A stretch of DNA of 64,000 nt, taken from assembly GCA_012103575.1 (NCBI GenBank), contig WLWN01000001.1, forward strand, positions 2,918,538 to 2,982,537, written 5' to 3'. Shown piece after piece: positions 37,127 through 46,185 of this stretch. This DNA is from Kiritimatiellia bacterium. Lineage in GTDB: Bacteria > Verrucomicrobiota > Kiritimatiellia > WLWN01. The notes beneath the pieces were generated by a model. That model saw nothing but the letters and a program-made list of their open reading frames with translations, ran no database searches and was not told where the DNA came from. The position numbers were made by a program, and so were the translations under genes. The stretch's first letter is position 1, and every line of letters begins with the position of its first letter.

Positions 37127-37223
37127 GATGAGCGTCCTGACATTGGGACCGTTTCTAGAACTAACAAGCGGATCGGTTGTATAAGAGATAATAAAAAAGA
37201 GGCAGGAGTTGACTTTTCAGTTT

Positions 37224-37243
37224 GTATATATAATTGTATATAC
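37224..37243. promoter_or_regulatory. Palindromic operator candidate before a relE-like gene
   Basis: GTATATA, six bases, TATATAC ends directly against the ATG at 37244. A TTGACT lies upstream at 37209. Toxin-antitoxin loci are autoregulated through such palindromes, so this is a plausible operator overlapping the promoter. Confidence 0.5.
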
Positions 37244-37540
37244 ATGTTCAGCATTAAATTTTCGAATCAGGTCGAACATGATTTAGTCAAGATTAAGAGA
37301 TACCATCGAAATATAATTTTCGAGGTTATAGAAAAACAGCTAACATATGAACCAATAAACCAGACTAAAAAAAGAAAGGAGCTCTCCAATTTAATTCCAC
37401 CCTTTGAAACCATTCCTCCTGTTTGGGAAATTAGAGTTGAAGAATAGGGTTTTTATAATGTGGATCTTCAAAAAAAATGTGTGTATGTCAGAGCCGTTCG
37501 ACACAAACAACCTCATAGAACAACCGAGGAAATACTATGA
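37244..37540 (+). pseudogene. RelE-type toxin with an in-frame TAG
   Basis: The first 67 codons encode FSIKFSNQVEHDLVKIKRYH and end PPVWEIRVEE, then TAG. In the same frame the protein continues GFYNVDLQKKCVYVRAVRHK and TTEEIL to a TGA at 37538, matching the usual RelE ending (FYDVD, then VRA.RHK). One nonsense codon therefore removes the catalytic C-terminal strand. The stop overlaps the start of the antitoxin. Confidence 0.8.
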
Positions 37541-37785
37541 AAACAATTAGCACACGTAATCTTCAAAAGCAAACATGACACTGTATTCAAATGTCTCAAA
37601 ACGAGGATGTGATCGTAACCTCTTATGGAAAACCTACCGCCCTCATGATTGGTATCCAAGGTCAAGATTGGGAAGACCTCATGTTACAAACCAACCCTTC
37701 TTTTTGGACACTCATAGAAAAAAGAAGGAAAGACGAAACGATTTCGTTACATGAAATGAAAAAACGCTTAAAACATATTGACTAA
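37537..37785 (+). pseudogene. Phd/YefM-type antitoxin with an in-frame TGA
   Basis: Starting at the ATG at 37537, MKTISTRNLQKQT is followed by TGA, then in the same frame HCIQMSQNEDVIVTSYGKP and a C-terminus with LIEKRRKDETISLHEM. An internal ATG (37591) could give a 64-residue form lacking the N-terminal DNA-binding strand. Both partners of the module carry one nonsense codon, so the locus is dead or dying. Confidence 0.75.
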
Positions 37786-37815
37786 GAAGCTGTTTTAACC
37801 TGCTACCTTGTGGCC

Positions 37816-37853
37816 AAAGACCCTCACCTTAATCCTCTCCCAGAAGGAGAGGA
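37816..37853. repeat. REP-like intergenic repeat, second copy
   Basis: AAAGACCCTCACCTTAATCC, CTCTCCCAGAAGGAGAGGAG. Its arms CTCTCC/GGAGAG form a short hairpin. Same unit as at 16557. It lies between the decayed module and the convergent peptidase gene and could act as a terminator-like structure. Confidence 0.5.
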
Positions 37854-37921
37854 GACTCACTTGGAAGTGTCTATCTGTTGAATATATTGAGGCAGGCACG
37901 GATCTTTTAACCAAACAGGTT

Positions 37922-39061
37922 CTAAGACTTGTTTCTTAAAAAAATTTCAAATTGTTTAATGCAAGGTGCAAGGTATTTCCATCCAGTAGAAGTTACAAGA
38001 ACGGTGTCCTCGATTCGAATCCCTCCTTTGTCATAATAATAGAGTCCGGGTTCGATAGTTATGACATGACCTTTTCGTAGTTTTGTCGAAACCGGCCCTA
38101 CCAAAGGCGCTTCGTGAATGTCTAAACCTACGCCATGTCCAGTACTGTGTATAAAGCCTTCAGCTTGGTCCGTTGTTACTTTAGTTTTATAACCTTTATC
38201 CTCAAAAACCCGGATTACTTCTTTATGAATCGTGTCGCATTGAACACCGGGTTTGACCTTTTTTAACGCCGCCGTTTGGGCTGCGCGAACCGTGTTATAC
38301 ATTTTTTTGAGTTCATCGGATGCAGGTCCTTTTATGACCGTTCGGGTTATGTCTCCCCAATATCCATGCTCTTTATGTTGAGGAAAGATGTCGATGACAA
38401 TCGGTTTCCCCGCTTGTAAAGGTCCTGAACCTCTTTCGTGTGGGTCTGCTCCTTGCCGGCCACAGGCAACAAGGGTGTCGGTTGCGTTGCAGTCATGTTT
38501 CAGTAAAACCATTTCTATACATGTACGTATATGTTCTGATGTTAAATAGTGTTTTCCATTTCGCAAATAACCCGATGAGTCTATGGAACTTTGTTGTAGA
38601 GTCTCTATGGCTTTTCTCATGGCTTTGACACAGATTTTTTGTACCTGCTGTATATGTTTTATTTCATCGTCGGTTTTAATTTCTCGGTTTGGAAAAAGGG
38701 GACGGGTTGAAACAACGACTTGAATCCCTGCATGCTCCAACTTTTTTGCTATCCCAAGTGGAAAAAAATCAGAAACCCAAACCTTTTTTATTTTTTGTTG
38801 TTTGAGCAAAGCAAGCGCCCATTCTGAAAGATCTCTTCGTTTCTTTTTTGAAGAACAAATGTCTTGAGGCGTAACAATATGAATCCCTGATGTTGTTTGT
38901 TTGGCGCGCCCTAATTCAAGCACGGAAACAACAAGATATTTGTGTTTTCCACGTTGAAGAAACACAGCGGGATCAGGCGCTGAAGAACCTGTTACATACC
39001 TTAGATTGGAGGCCTCGACAGGGGTTCTAATCAGTAAAATAGACCTTGTTAACTTCTTCAT
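37922..39061 (-). CDS. M24-family Xaa-Pro peptidase
   Basis: A 379-residue peptidase. The creatinase-like N-terminal half (1-140) contains RYVTGSSAPDPAVFLQ. The catalytic half has the metal ligands of the family: Asp in VIDIFPQH, Asp in YWGDITRT, His in STGHGVGLDIHEAPLV, Glu in ITIEPGLYYY and Glu in IRIEDTVLV. It cleaves peptides with proline in the second position, in the cytosol. It is transcribed away from dnaA. Confidence 0.92.
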   Translation of the reverse strand: MKKLTRSILLIRTPVEASNLRYVTGSSAPDPAVFLQRGKHKYLVVSVLELGRAKQTTSGIHIVTPQDICSSKKKRRDLSEWALALLKQQKIKKVWVSDFFPLGIAKKLEHAGIQVVVSTRPLFPNREIKTDDEIKHIQQVQKICVKAMRKAIETLQQSSIDSSGYLRNGKHYLTSEHIRTCIEMVLLKHDCNATDTLVACGRQGADPHERGSGPLQAGKPIVIDIFPQHKEHGYWGDITRTVIKGPASDELKKMYNTVRAAQTAALKKVKPGVQCDTIHKEVIRVFEDKGYKTKVTTDQAEGFIHSTGHGVGLDIHEAPLVGPVSTKLRKGHVITIEPGLYYYDKGGIRIEDTVLVTSTGWKYLAPCIKQFEIFLRNKS

Positions 39062-39570
39062 AAATACACAATCACTGATCTCTGAACGACTTACAACAAC
39101 GTAAGTTCAATCAAGCAAAAAAAACGTTTTTTTACCTCTTTTTTTTATCCTCTAAAGGTTTGGATTCGAGTCAATTTTCTACGTTATATAGTGTTACTGT
39201 TCTTTTATGCGTCTATATATAGTAGTTACTCTTTTTTTTTTGAAAAAAAATTTATTTTCTCTTGTTGCCACATTCTAATTTAAATATTTTGTCTTTCAGA
39301 ACAAAAAAACGATTACACAGGCACTTGTTAATAACTTGTTAATTATTTACATGGGATAATTTTAAAACGATCATAGGCTCTATTTCGCAGGAGTTCTATG
39401 TTTAGACAAAACTCATCCATTTTTTAGCTCTTAACAGGAATATTATTTCTGTTAAAGGTATGTTTTTTGTACCTAATATCTGGAATGGTTTATGTCTATT
39501 TTTTTCCGCATTTTAACAAGTGCCCAATTATTTAACAAACTCTTAATCTCTATGTTAAAGGGGCACTGTT
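39062..39570. other. AT-rich region before dnaA, candidate origin region
   Basis: These 509 bp separate divergent genes and have no coding frame. Long A/T runs (TTTTTTTTTT near 39231) and repeated TTGTTAATAA / CTTGTTAATTA units near 39326-39350, plus ATTTAACAAACTC near 39532, could serve as unwinding elements or diverged DnaA sites. I see no exact TTATCCACA box on either strand, so origin function rests on position beside dnaA only. The dnaA-dnaN gap (40936-41158) is equally AT-rich. Confidence 0.35.
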
Positions 39571-40935
39571 GTGAAAAAAAATGTAACGTCGATCTGGAAC
39601 AAGGCATGTACTCATCTAAAAGATATTTTGCAAAAAGATGTTTATGATCGATGGATTGCGGTCATAGAGCCAACCGAATTAACCGATCAGACATTGACGC
39701 TTTGTGTGGCTAATGATTTTTATCAAACCTGGCTCGAAGAAAATTATATTTCACTTATACAAAGTTCTGTTGCTTCTGTTTATGGAGAACAACTTGATAT
39801 AAAACTTATCGTAGACAAAACTGCGACTACACGCTTGCCGAAAGAAAAAGATTCATCAAACAAAACGAAGCCTCTTAAAAAAGAACCTCGGCCTAAAACA
39901 AAACGTGATCTTTTAAATCCTAAATATAGTTTTGATTCTTTTATTGTAGGACCTTCCAATCATTTTGCTCATGCGGCAACCATGGCCGTAGCACAAACAC
40001 CTGCACGGGCTTATAATCCGTTATTCATTTACGGAGGGGTAGGGCTTGGGAAAACTCATTTAATGCAAGCGATTGGGAATTATGTTCTCTCTCAATCAAA
40101 AGCAAATGTTTGCTATATGTCTTCTGAGGCTTTTACCAATGATTATATTGATGCTTTGCAACGGAAAAGCCTGGTTCAATTTCGTAAAAAATACAGAAAT
40201 ACCGATCTTCTTTTAATCGACGATATTCAGTTTCTTGGAGGGAAAGAACGTATGCAAGAAGAATTCTTTCATACATTTAATGCCCTTTTTGATAGCCACA
40301 AACAGATCGTGCTGACGAGTGATCGACCCGCAAGTAAAATTCCAGGAATTGAACATCGTCTTGTTTCTAGATTTGAATGGGGTCTTGTTACGGAGTTAGA
40401 ACCTCCTGATATTGAAACACGTATCGCGATTTTGAGAAACAAACAAGAACAAATGAACTTACAGCTTCCTGATGAAGTGATTACATATATTGCTGAACAT
40501 ATCCGTTCAAACATTCGCCGTTTGGAAGGGGCCCTTATACGAGCCACATCGTATGCCTCTCTAACAGGTAAAGATCTTTCTATTGAAGTGCTTGAAAACC
40601 TTCTTCGTGATACCCTTGATCAGACTCAAAACAAACAAGTAACCATGGAGATGATTCAACGTACTGTTTCAGATTATTACGATATTCGATTAGCGGATAT
40701 GTCAAGTAGACAAAGACCTCAATCTATTGTGCTCCCCCGACAAGTAGCCATGTATCTTTGTCGTATAATCACTCAACATTCTTTACCGACTATTGGAAAT
40801 GCATTTGGCCGAAACCATGCGACGATTTTACATGCATGTCGACTTATAGAAAACAAAATGAAAAATGATGAAAATTTTCGTTTAGCGATAACAACGATTA
40901 AATATAAAATTAATAAGCATTGCACAACTTATTAA
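39571..40935 (+). CDS. dnaA: Chromosomal replication initiator DnaA
   Basis: A 454-residue DnaA starting with GTG. Domain I (1-85) has the W...L...Y pattern for helicase contact; a basic linker follows. Domain III carries Walker A YGGVGLGKTHLMQAIG near 150 and Walker B LLLIDDIQFLGGKE near 213. Domain IV has the DNA-binding signature IGNAFGRNHATILHACR near 405-421. It opens the origin and loads DnaB. dnaN follows after 223 AT-rich bases. Confidence 0.98.
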   Translation: MKKNVTSIWNKACTHLKDILQKDVYDRWIAVIEPTELTDQTLTLCVANDFYQTWLEENYISLIQSSVASVYGEQLDIKLIVDKTATTRLPKEKDSSNKTKPLKKEPRPKTKRDLLNPKYSFDSFIVGPSNHFAHAATMAVAQTPARAYNPLFIYGGVGLGKTHLMQAIGNYVLSQSKANVCYMSSEAFTNDYIDALQRKSLVQFRKKYRNTDLLLIDDIQFLGGKERMQEEFFHTFNALFDSHKQIVLTSDRPASKIPGIEHRLVSRFEWGLVTELEPPDIETRIAILRNKQEQMNLQLPDEVITYIAEHIRSNIRRLEGALIRATSYASLTGKDLSIEVLENLLRDTLDQTQNKQVTMEMIQRTVSDYYDIRLADMSSRQRPQSIVLPRQVAMYLCRIITQHSLPTIGNAFGRNHATILHACRLIENKMKNDENFRLAITTIKYKINKHCTTY

Positions 40936-41158
40936 TGAACTGTGTATACGTGTTAAAAATATTTTTTTATTAAAGGGTCTACAATGTTTTTCTTTTTTTT
41001 GAACTGCTTATTAACAGCAAAGTTTTCAAAAAACGTCCAAAAACATTAGTTAAAAACCATTATTGAACTTATAGACAGGATATAATAATAATAAGACATT
41101 AACTCTTTAATATATTACATATTCATAGTCTGTTAACAAAGGTTGGAGAAAACTAAAT

Positions 41159-42253
41159 ATGAAATTTTCAGTTAATAAAGAAAGTATGGTTGAAGCGCTT
41201 CAACAAGTTCAATTGATTGTAAATCCTCGGACGACCTTATCGATTCTTTCTAATATTTTGATCCATGCAGATGAAGATACATGTTCTCTTACCACTACTG
41301 ACTTAGAAATAAGCATGCGTACATCTGTTGAATCTAAGGTTTCTAAACCTGGCGCAAGTACGATTCCTGCAAGGCGCATTTTCAGTATATTTAGGGAACT
41401 ACCAAGTCATACGATTGAAATAGATGTAAATGATAAGGATATTGCTTCTATTCAATGCGGATCGTCTTTCTTTAAACTGGTAGGTATTTCTGAAGATGAT
41501 TTTCCCCCTTTACCCGTTTTTGATGAATGCCAAACATATATTTTGGATCAAGGTGTCTTTAAAGAGATGCTTCAAAAAACGTGTTATGCCGCCTCTACGG
41601 ATGAAACCAGGTATATTTTGAATAGTGTTTTACTTAGTTTTAAAGACGATAAATTAATTATGGTGGCCACCGATGGGCGTCGACTGGCTTTAGTGGAGCA
41701 AGAAGTAGAGTTTCCTAAAGAAGCTGAAATAGATTTAATTCTTCCATCAAAGACAGTTAATGAACTCATCAGAGCTTTAGGAGATGAAGGGGTGCTTACC
41801 ATTAAAGTGACTGCGAAACAGATTGCTTTCGAATTTAACAATTTGCTGATTATTTCTAAACTAATTGATGGAACCTATCCAAATTTTAGGCAGGTTATAC
41901 CCGCTCAAAGTGAGCATCGAATTGCTATAGAGCGCGAAGAACTATTAACAACGGTTAGACGAGTAGCGCTTGTTACAAGTGATCAATCCAATTCTGTTAA
42001 ACTTACGTTTGTAAAAAACCGTCTTGAAATTACAAGCATTACACCCGATGTAGGTGAAGCGAGGGAAACACTTCCTGTGAAATATACAGGAAAAGAGATT
42101 AGTATTTCATTTAATCCTGATTTTCTTATAAGCCCGTTAAAGTCACTTGAAAGTGATGAGGTTTTTATGGAAGTAACAGATGATCTTAGTCCTGGTGTCT
42201 TAAAATCAAATGTTCCCTTTATCTATGTTATTATGCCTATGAAGCCAACATAA
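41159..42253 (+). CDS. dnaN: DNA polymerase III sliding clamp (beta subunit)
   Basis: A 364-residue beta clamp with three similar domains. Typical segments are LSILSNILIHAD near 28, ARRIFSIFRELP near 73, TDGRRLALVE near 172 and the conserved C-terminal MPMKPT. It clamps polymerase onto DNA. A GGAGAA ribosome site precedes the ATG and a TATAAT lies near 41082 upstream, so it may also have its own promoter. A weak hairpin TTCTATG/CATAGAA follows the stop at 42259. Confidence 0.97.
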   Translation: MKFSVNKESMVEALQQVQLIVNPRTTLSILSNILIHADEDTCSLTTTDLEISMRTSVESKVSKPGASTIPARRIFSIFRELPSHTIEIDVNDKDIASIQCGSSFFKLVGISEDDFPPLPVFDECQTYILDQGVFKEMLQKTCYAASTDETRYILNSVLLSFKDDKLIMVATDGRRLALVEQEVEFPKEAEIDLILPSKTVNELIRALGDEGVLTIKVTAKQIAFEFNNLLIISKLIDGTYPNFRQVIPAQSEHRIAIEREELLTTVRRVALVTSDQSNSVKLTFVKNRLEITSITPDVGEARETLPVKYTGKEISISFNPDFLISPLKSLESDEVFMEVTDDLSPGVLKSNVPFIYVIMPMKPT

Positions 42254-42316
42254 TAGGGTTCTATGAAGCGTTTGCATAGAAATCTCATGTTTAATTTTCG
42301 AGTCCAGGTTCATGGT

Positions 42317-42390
42317 TGGTTGCCGGACTAGGATTCGAACCTAGACATACTGGTCCAGAACCAGCAGTGCTACCATTACACCATCCGGCA
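42317..42390 (-). tRNA. tRNA-Gln (CTG anticodon)
   Basis: On the reverse strand a full cloverleaf folds: acceptor TGCCGGA/TCCGGCA, including the U1-A72 pair typical of tRNA-Gln, anticodon stem GCTGG/CCAGT with loop TTCTGGA (anticodon CTG), TPsiC arm CTAGG-TTCGAAT-CCTAG, discriminator A and an encoded CCA. It reads CAG codons. Confidence 0.93.
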
Positions 42391-42399
42391 AGTACTATG

Positions 42400-42921
42400 A
42401 ATTATAACCTAAAAAAATAATCCGTAAAGTCAAGTTCATATCCAAGACAAAGAGCCGAAGGTCCAAAGTCAAAGGACCGATCTTCTTCTTCGATCTTAGA
42501 CCTTCAAAATTTAGACTCTTCGTCCTACATCAGAAAAACATTTTTAACCGGATGTTCCCATAAAAGGTCATAGGGAAAAGTAGGAAAAAAGACTTTATTT
42601 GCAGATTTTTTTGCGCCTTTTGGGCAACTTCTGTCTAGTGACTATATGAAGGGATCTACGAGGAAGGCTTTCGGGCAATGTGACACCTTCCAAGTATAGG
42701 AGTTCCTTCACCAAAGACCGCGCAGCTGGGACCAAAACCGACACTCGTTGATGGCCTCTTGTACGGTCAAATCGATGCTCCTCCACCGATGGGGCTTTTT
42801 TGATGGGTGATTCCCACTGATTGGAGGTTTTGGTGATTCAGAAGTTCAAGTTCTGAAAGTTTTTTATTTCAATGATCCAGGCGTTGAAGTCAGGTCAATC
42901 CTGTACAGAGTCGTTTTCCAC
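42400..42921. other. Intergenic stretch with no supported gene
   Basis: A short inverted pattern of AAGGTCCAAAGTC / GACCTTC type appears near 42460-42510. A 63-codon reverse frame (42595-42786) with HQRVSVLVPAARSLVKELLYL has no family I recognise and no ribosome site. It may be the relic of a lost gene. Confidence 0.4.
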
Positions 42922-43026
42922 GTGACTTTTTCGTGTCTAAAAAGCGTAGATATTATTTTTAACTTGATGATGACTTCTTATTACGGTTATGTACACCGGA
43001 ATATATCGTTTTTCGATAACAATTAC

Positions 43027-44025
43027 ATGATGAACGCACAAAAAAATCTCTATTTAGTTACAGGCGCCTCAGGTTTTGTCGGTGGGCATCTTGTAGACTA
43101 TTTGCTTCAGCAAGGAATCTCGGTCCGGGCGATGGTGCGAGATGAGAAAAAGGCGAGAAAATTAAAAGAAAAAGGAGCAGAGGTTGTTGTCGCAAATATG
43201 GCCGATGCAACCAGTCTTGCTGCCGCGGTTGATGTGGTTCAAGGGGTTTATCATATTGCGGCTTTGTTTCGTCAAGCAGGGTTCCCGGAACATGTTTTTC
43301 ATGATGTAAATGCGGAAGGAACACGTCGTTTACTCGATGCATCCATTGCGGCGGGTGTTGAACGGTTTGTTTATTGCTCTACGTCGGGTGTGATGGGGCA
43401 CGTTAAAAACCCGCCTGCTAACGAAGAGACGCCTTACAGCCCGGGTGATATGTATCAGCGTTCAAAAATGGAAGGAGAAAAAATTGCACTAGAGTATTTT
43501 CGGTCAAACAAAATTTCGGGGGTGGCCATACGGCCGGCTATGGTGTATGGGCCCGGAGATACACGTATACTCAAACTGTTCAGAATGATTGCTCGCCGAA
43601 TGTTCTTTTTTGTGGGGCGTGGCGAAGCAACGGTACACTGGGTCGACGTACGAGATCTTGTGCGATCTTTTATGTTGGCCATGGAAAAAGAGGAATATAA
43701 CGGAGAGATCTATATCATCGCCGGAGAATCATGTACAACCCTCAAAAAAATGGTAGATCTTATTGCAACAGAATTAAATGTTTCGCCCCCAAAAATTCAT
43801 CTTCCTGTTAAACCGATGCAATGGTTGGGTTCCACCTGTGAGACCATTTGTACCCCGTTACGGATACAACCCCCTCTTTTCCGTCGACGCGTTGATTTTT
43901 ACACAAAGAGCCGAGCGTTTGATACATCAAAAGCAAAACAAGACTTAGATTTTGCTCCAGCGCAGACATTTGGGCAAGAAATTAAAGATATTATTAAAGA
44001 CTACAAAGAACATGGATATTTGTGA
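43027..44025 (+). CDS. NAD-dependent epimerase/dehydratase (extended SDR)
   Basis: I start at the ATG pair at 43027; earlier codons lack similarity. The 332-residue protein has VTGASGFVGGHLVDYL near 10-25 as NAD site, YHIAALFR near 75, SSerTSG in CSTSGVMG near 117 and YQRSKMEGE near 143 with the catalytic Tyr and Lys. It resembles dihydroflavonol-reductase or HpnA-like sugar/isoprenoid dehydrogenases. The substrate cannot be read from sequence. It lies just before the cobalamin riboswitch but has no evident link to it. Confidence 0.85.
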   Translation: MMNAQKNLYLVTGASGFVGGHLVDYLLQQGISVRAMVRDEKKARKLKEKGAEVVVANMADATSLAAAVDVVQGVYHIAALFRQAGFPEHVFHDVNAEGTRRLLDASIAAGVERFVYCSTSGVMGHVKNPPANEETPYSPGDMYQRSKMEGEKIALEYFRSNKISGVAIRPAMVYGPGDTRILKLFRMIARRMFFFVGRGEATVHWVDVRDLVRSFMLAMEKEEYNGEIYIIAGESCTTLKKMVDLIATELNVSPPKIHLPVKPMQWLGSTCETICTPLRIQPPLFRRRVDFYTKSRAFDTSKAKQDLDFAPAQTFGQEIKDIIKDYKEHGYL

Positions 44026-44049
44026 CTAAATAATATAGTTGAGTTTAAG

Positions 44050-44267
44050 GCCTTCTGTTCTTATATTCATCTCAAATAGTCGGAAACAAACGGAAGTCTG
44101 TGAAACTCAGACGCGGTCGCGCCGCTGTGATTCCTTAAAAAATCTTTTCAATGTAATGCCTCTGTCTCTTGATCGGAGATGGAAACGGTTTGAAAAGATC
44201 GGAAAAGCCAGAAGACGTGTTTCCTTAACATGATAACCCCCAAGCCTTCGCGTACTTAAGGAAAGGA
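44050..44267 (+). promoter_or_regulatory. Cobalamin riboswitch controlling the btuB operon
   Basis: The leader contains the conserved aptamer core GGAAGTCTGTGAAACTCAG, GCGGTCGCGCCGCTGTGA (44092-44130) and the B12 box-like GCCAGAAGACGTG (44207-44219). Then TTTCCTTAA (44220-44228) can pair with TTAAGGAAA (44256-44264), which covers the ribosome site AGGAAAGG of the receptor gene. This implies translational shut-off when cobalamin binds. The order aptamer, platform, start is the standard one. Confidence 0.9.
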
Positions 44268-44273
44268 AAAAAG

Positions 44274-46169
44274 ATGCAAATCAATAAATGGTGCTTCACC
44301 ATTCTCGTTATTTCCCTCACGAATGTCGTACAAGCAAAAGATAAACCTTCAGAACATCTGGACGATTCGATCCCTCAAGTCGTTGTTACAGCCACACGTC
44401 ATGCAAAAGAGATCAGCGCTACGGGGAGAAGCATGGAGGTGATTACAAGCCGACAAATTCAACAAAAAGGTGCTCGAGATATAGGGGATATCCTCGATGA
44501 AACGCCTGGCCTCCAAATTATCCGGAATAGCAGTCGTGGACGTGTAACAAGCATTTTTGTGCGGGGGGGGGAATCCGATCACACGTTGGTTATGGTCGAT
44601 GGCATTCATGTTAATCTCGACGGAGGCCAGGTCGACTTAGGGTGGTTAGATATTACGGATGTTGACCGTATTGAAATAGTGCGAGGTCCTGCATCCGCTC
44701 TATATGGGGCCGATGGATTGGCGGGTGTCATTCATATTATTACCAAGAAAGGCCAGGGTCCTCCAACACTGACGCTTCAAACAGGCGGCGGAACGTTTGG
44801 TGAGTTTTTACAGACATTTCATGTGTCAGGAAGTCTAGATGATGAACGGGTTGGATACCGTTTTGGGGGACTTGTGAATGGTATTGAAAATGCTGACTTT
44901 AAAAACAGCGATTTCTTTCGCCAAGCCTTAAACGGACGTATCACACTTCAACCTATAGACAACACAAGCATTGATATTATCGCCCAATGGAAGCAGGATG
45001 ATGCTGATATTTATTCTACAGGTATAGGCCCTCGTTTTACGGGCGAAGACCCCAATGATACTCAGGACACAGAAAATTTACTTGTTGGGGTTAAGTGGAG
45101 TCAAATATGGAATGAAAAATGGGAAACGCACATTCATCTTTCGCGTTATGAGCAAAACCTAGCTTTTGATACAAAAGCCGATGAGGTAGAAGATTTTTTT
45201 GGAGATAATTTATTTCTGAGTGATTTTGTTAGAGAGTCCGTTGATATTCAACAGATTTACACCTCCCCTAAAGGATATCGTATCACCTTGGGATACGAAC
45301 GTGAAAACGAAGATCTGACCCAGGAAACTCAGCCATCCACACCGGCCTCGAGCTTTGACCGTGATAATGACGGGTTCTATCTTCAAGGAGAATTTATTCC
45401 TGTTCAAGCATGGAATCTTACGACGGCTATTCGTCACGACGATTCCTCGGATTTTGACGAAGAAACTGTGGGCAGTCTCTTTACTTCCTATCATGTAAAG
45501 GAGACCGACACACTTGTTCGTGGGGGATGGTCCAAGGGCATCAAAGCGCCGACGTTTGTGGAAATCAATGGGTTTCCCAGTTTTGGAGTTCAAGGATTGG
45601 GATCTCAGGCAAAACCCGAAGAATCAAAATCATGGGAGGCCGGTGTTGACCAATGGCTTTTTGACAAACGTTTAAAAATCGGCGCCGCGTACGCCTATAC
45701 GGACTTTGAAAAATTGGTCCAATTTGGGGCGAGTCAATTTGTGCAGACAGACGAAGCGAAAACAGAAACGATCGAGACGGTTTGGCTCTGGAAAATTCAT
45801 GATAGGCTGCGACTGTTTGGAAATCTGACATGGCTGGACACAGAAGATAATCAAGGCCAAGATCTCCTGCGCCGTGCAGAATGGGCCTATAACATAGCCC
45901 TTCAGCATCGCCCCATTAACACGTTGACCTTACAGGCCAATGTAAGAGGTGTCGGCAATCGAGATGATTTAAATTTTCAGACCAGCGAACGTGTTGAGAA
46001 TGATCGTTATCACATTGTTGATCTGTCTGCGTCCTATCAAATTTTTGATACGTGGAAAGCCTTTATCCAGATACACAATGTTCTAGATGAAGACTATGAA
46101 GAAGTCTTTGGATTTCCGAGCGATTCCTTGAGCGCATTTGTTGGAATCGAATACAAACACATTTTATGA
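44274..46169 (+). CDS. btuB: TonB-dependent outer-membrane receptor, BtuB-like
   Basis: A 631-residue receptor with a signal peptide (1-22) and a plug domain (PQVVVTATRHAKEI near 34 as TonB box region, GLQIIRNSSRGR, VFVRGGESDHTLVMVDG-like block near 98-115, ASALYGADGLAGVI near 143). The rest is a beta-barrel ending in Tyr-Lys-His-Ile-Leu, with aspartate-rich loops. The riboswitch upstream and the adenosyltransferase two genes downstream identify cobalamin or a corrinoid as the ligand. The tonB-like gene follows after 16 bp. Confidence 0.92.
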   Translation: MQINKWCFTILVISLTNVVQAKDKPSEHLDDSIPQVVVTATRHAKEISATGRSMEVITSRQIQQKGARDIGDILDETPGLQIIRNSSRGRVTSIFVRGGESDHTLVMVDGIHVNLDGGQVDLGWLDITDVDRIEIVRGPASALYGADGLAGVIHIITKKGQGPPTLTLQTGGGTFGEFLQTFHVSGSLDDERVGYRFGGLVNGIENADFKNSDFFRQALNGRITLQPIDNTSIDIIAQWKQDDADIYSTGIGPRFTGEDPNDTQDTENLLVGVKWSQIWNEKWETHIHLSRYEQNLAFDTKADEVEDFFGDNLFLSDFVRESVDIQQIYTSPKGYRITLGYERENEDLTQETQPSTPASSFDRDNDGFYLQGEFIPVQAWNLTTAIRHDDSSDFDEETVGSLFTSYHVKETDTLVRGGWSKGIKAPTFVEINGFPSFGVQGLGSQAKPEESKSWEAGVDQWLFDKRLKIGAAYAYTDFEKLVQFGASQFVQTDEAKTETIETVWLWKIHDRLRLFGNLTWLDTEDNQGQDLLRRAEWAYNIALQHRPINTLTLQANVRGVGNRDDLNFQTSERVENDRYHIVDLSASYQIFDTWKAFIQIHNVLDEDYEEVFGFPSDSLSAFVGIEYKHIL

Positions 46170-46185
46170 TGAACTTTTACCGAAC

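Noticed and set aside
42595..42786. 63-codon reverse frame after dnaN
   Set aside because: No ribosome site, no family and weak composition; kept only as a note on the gap.
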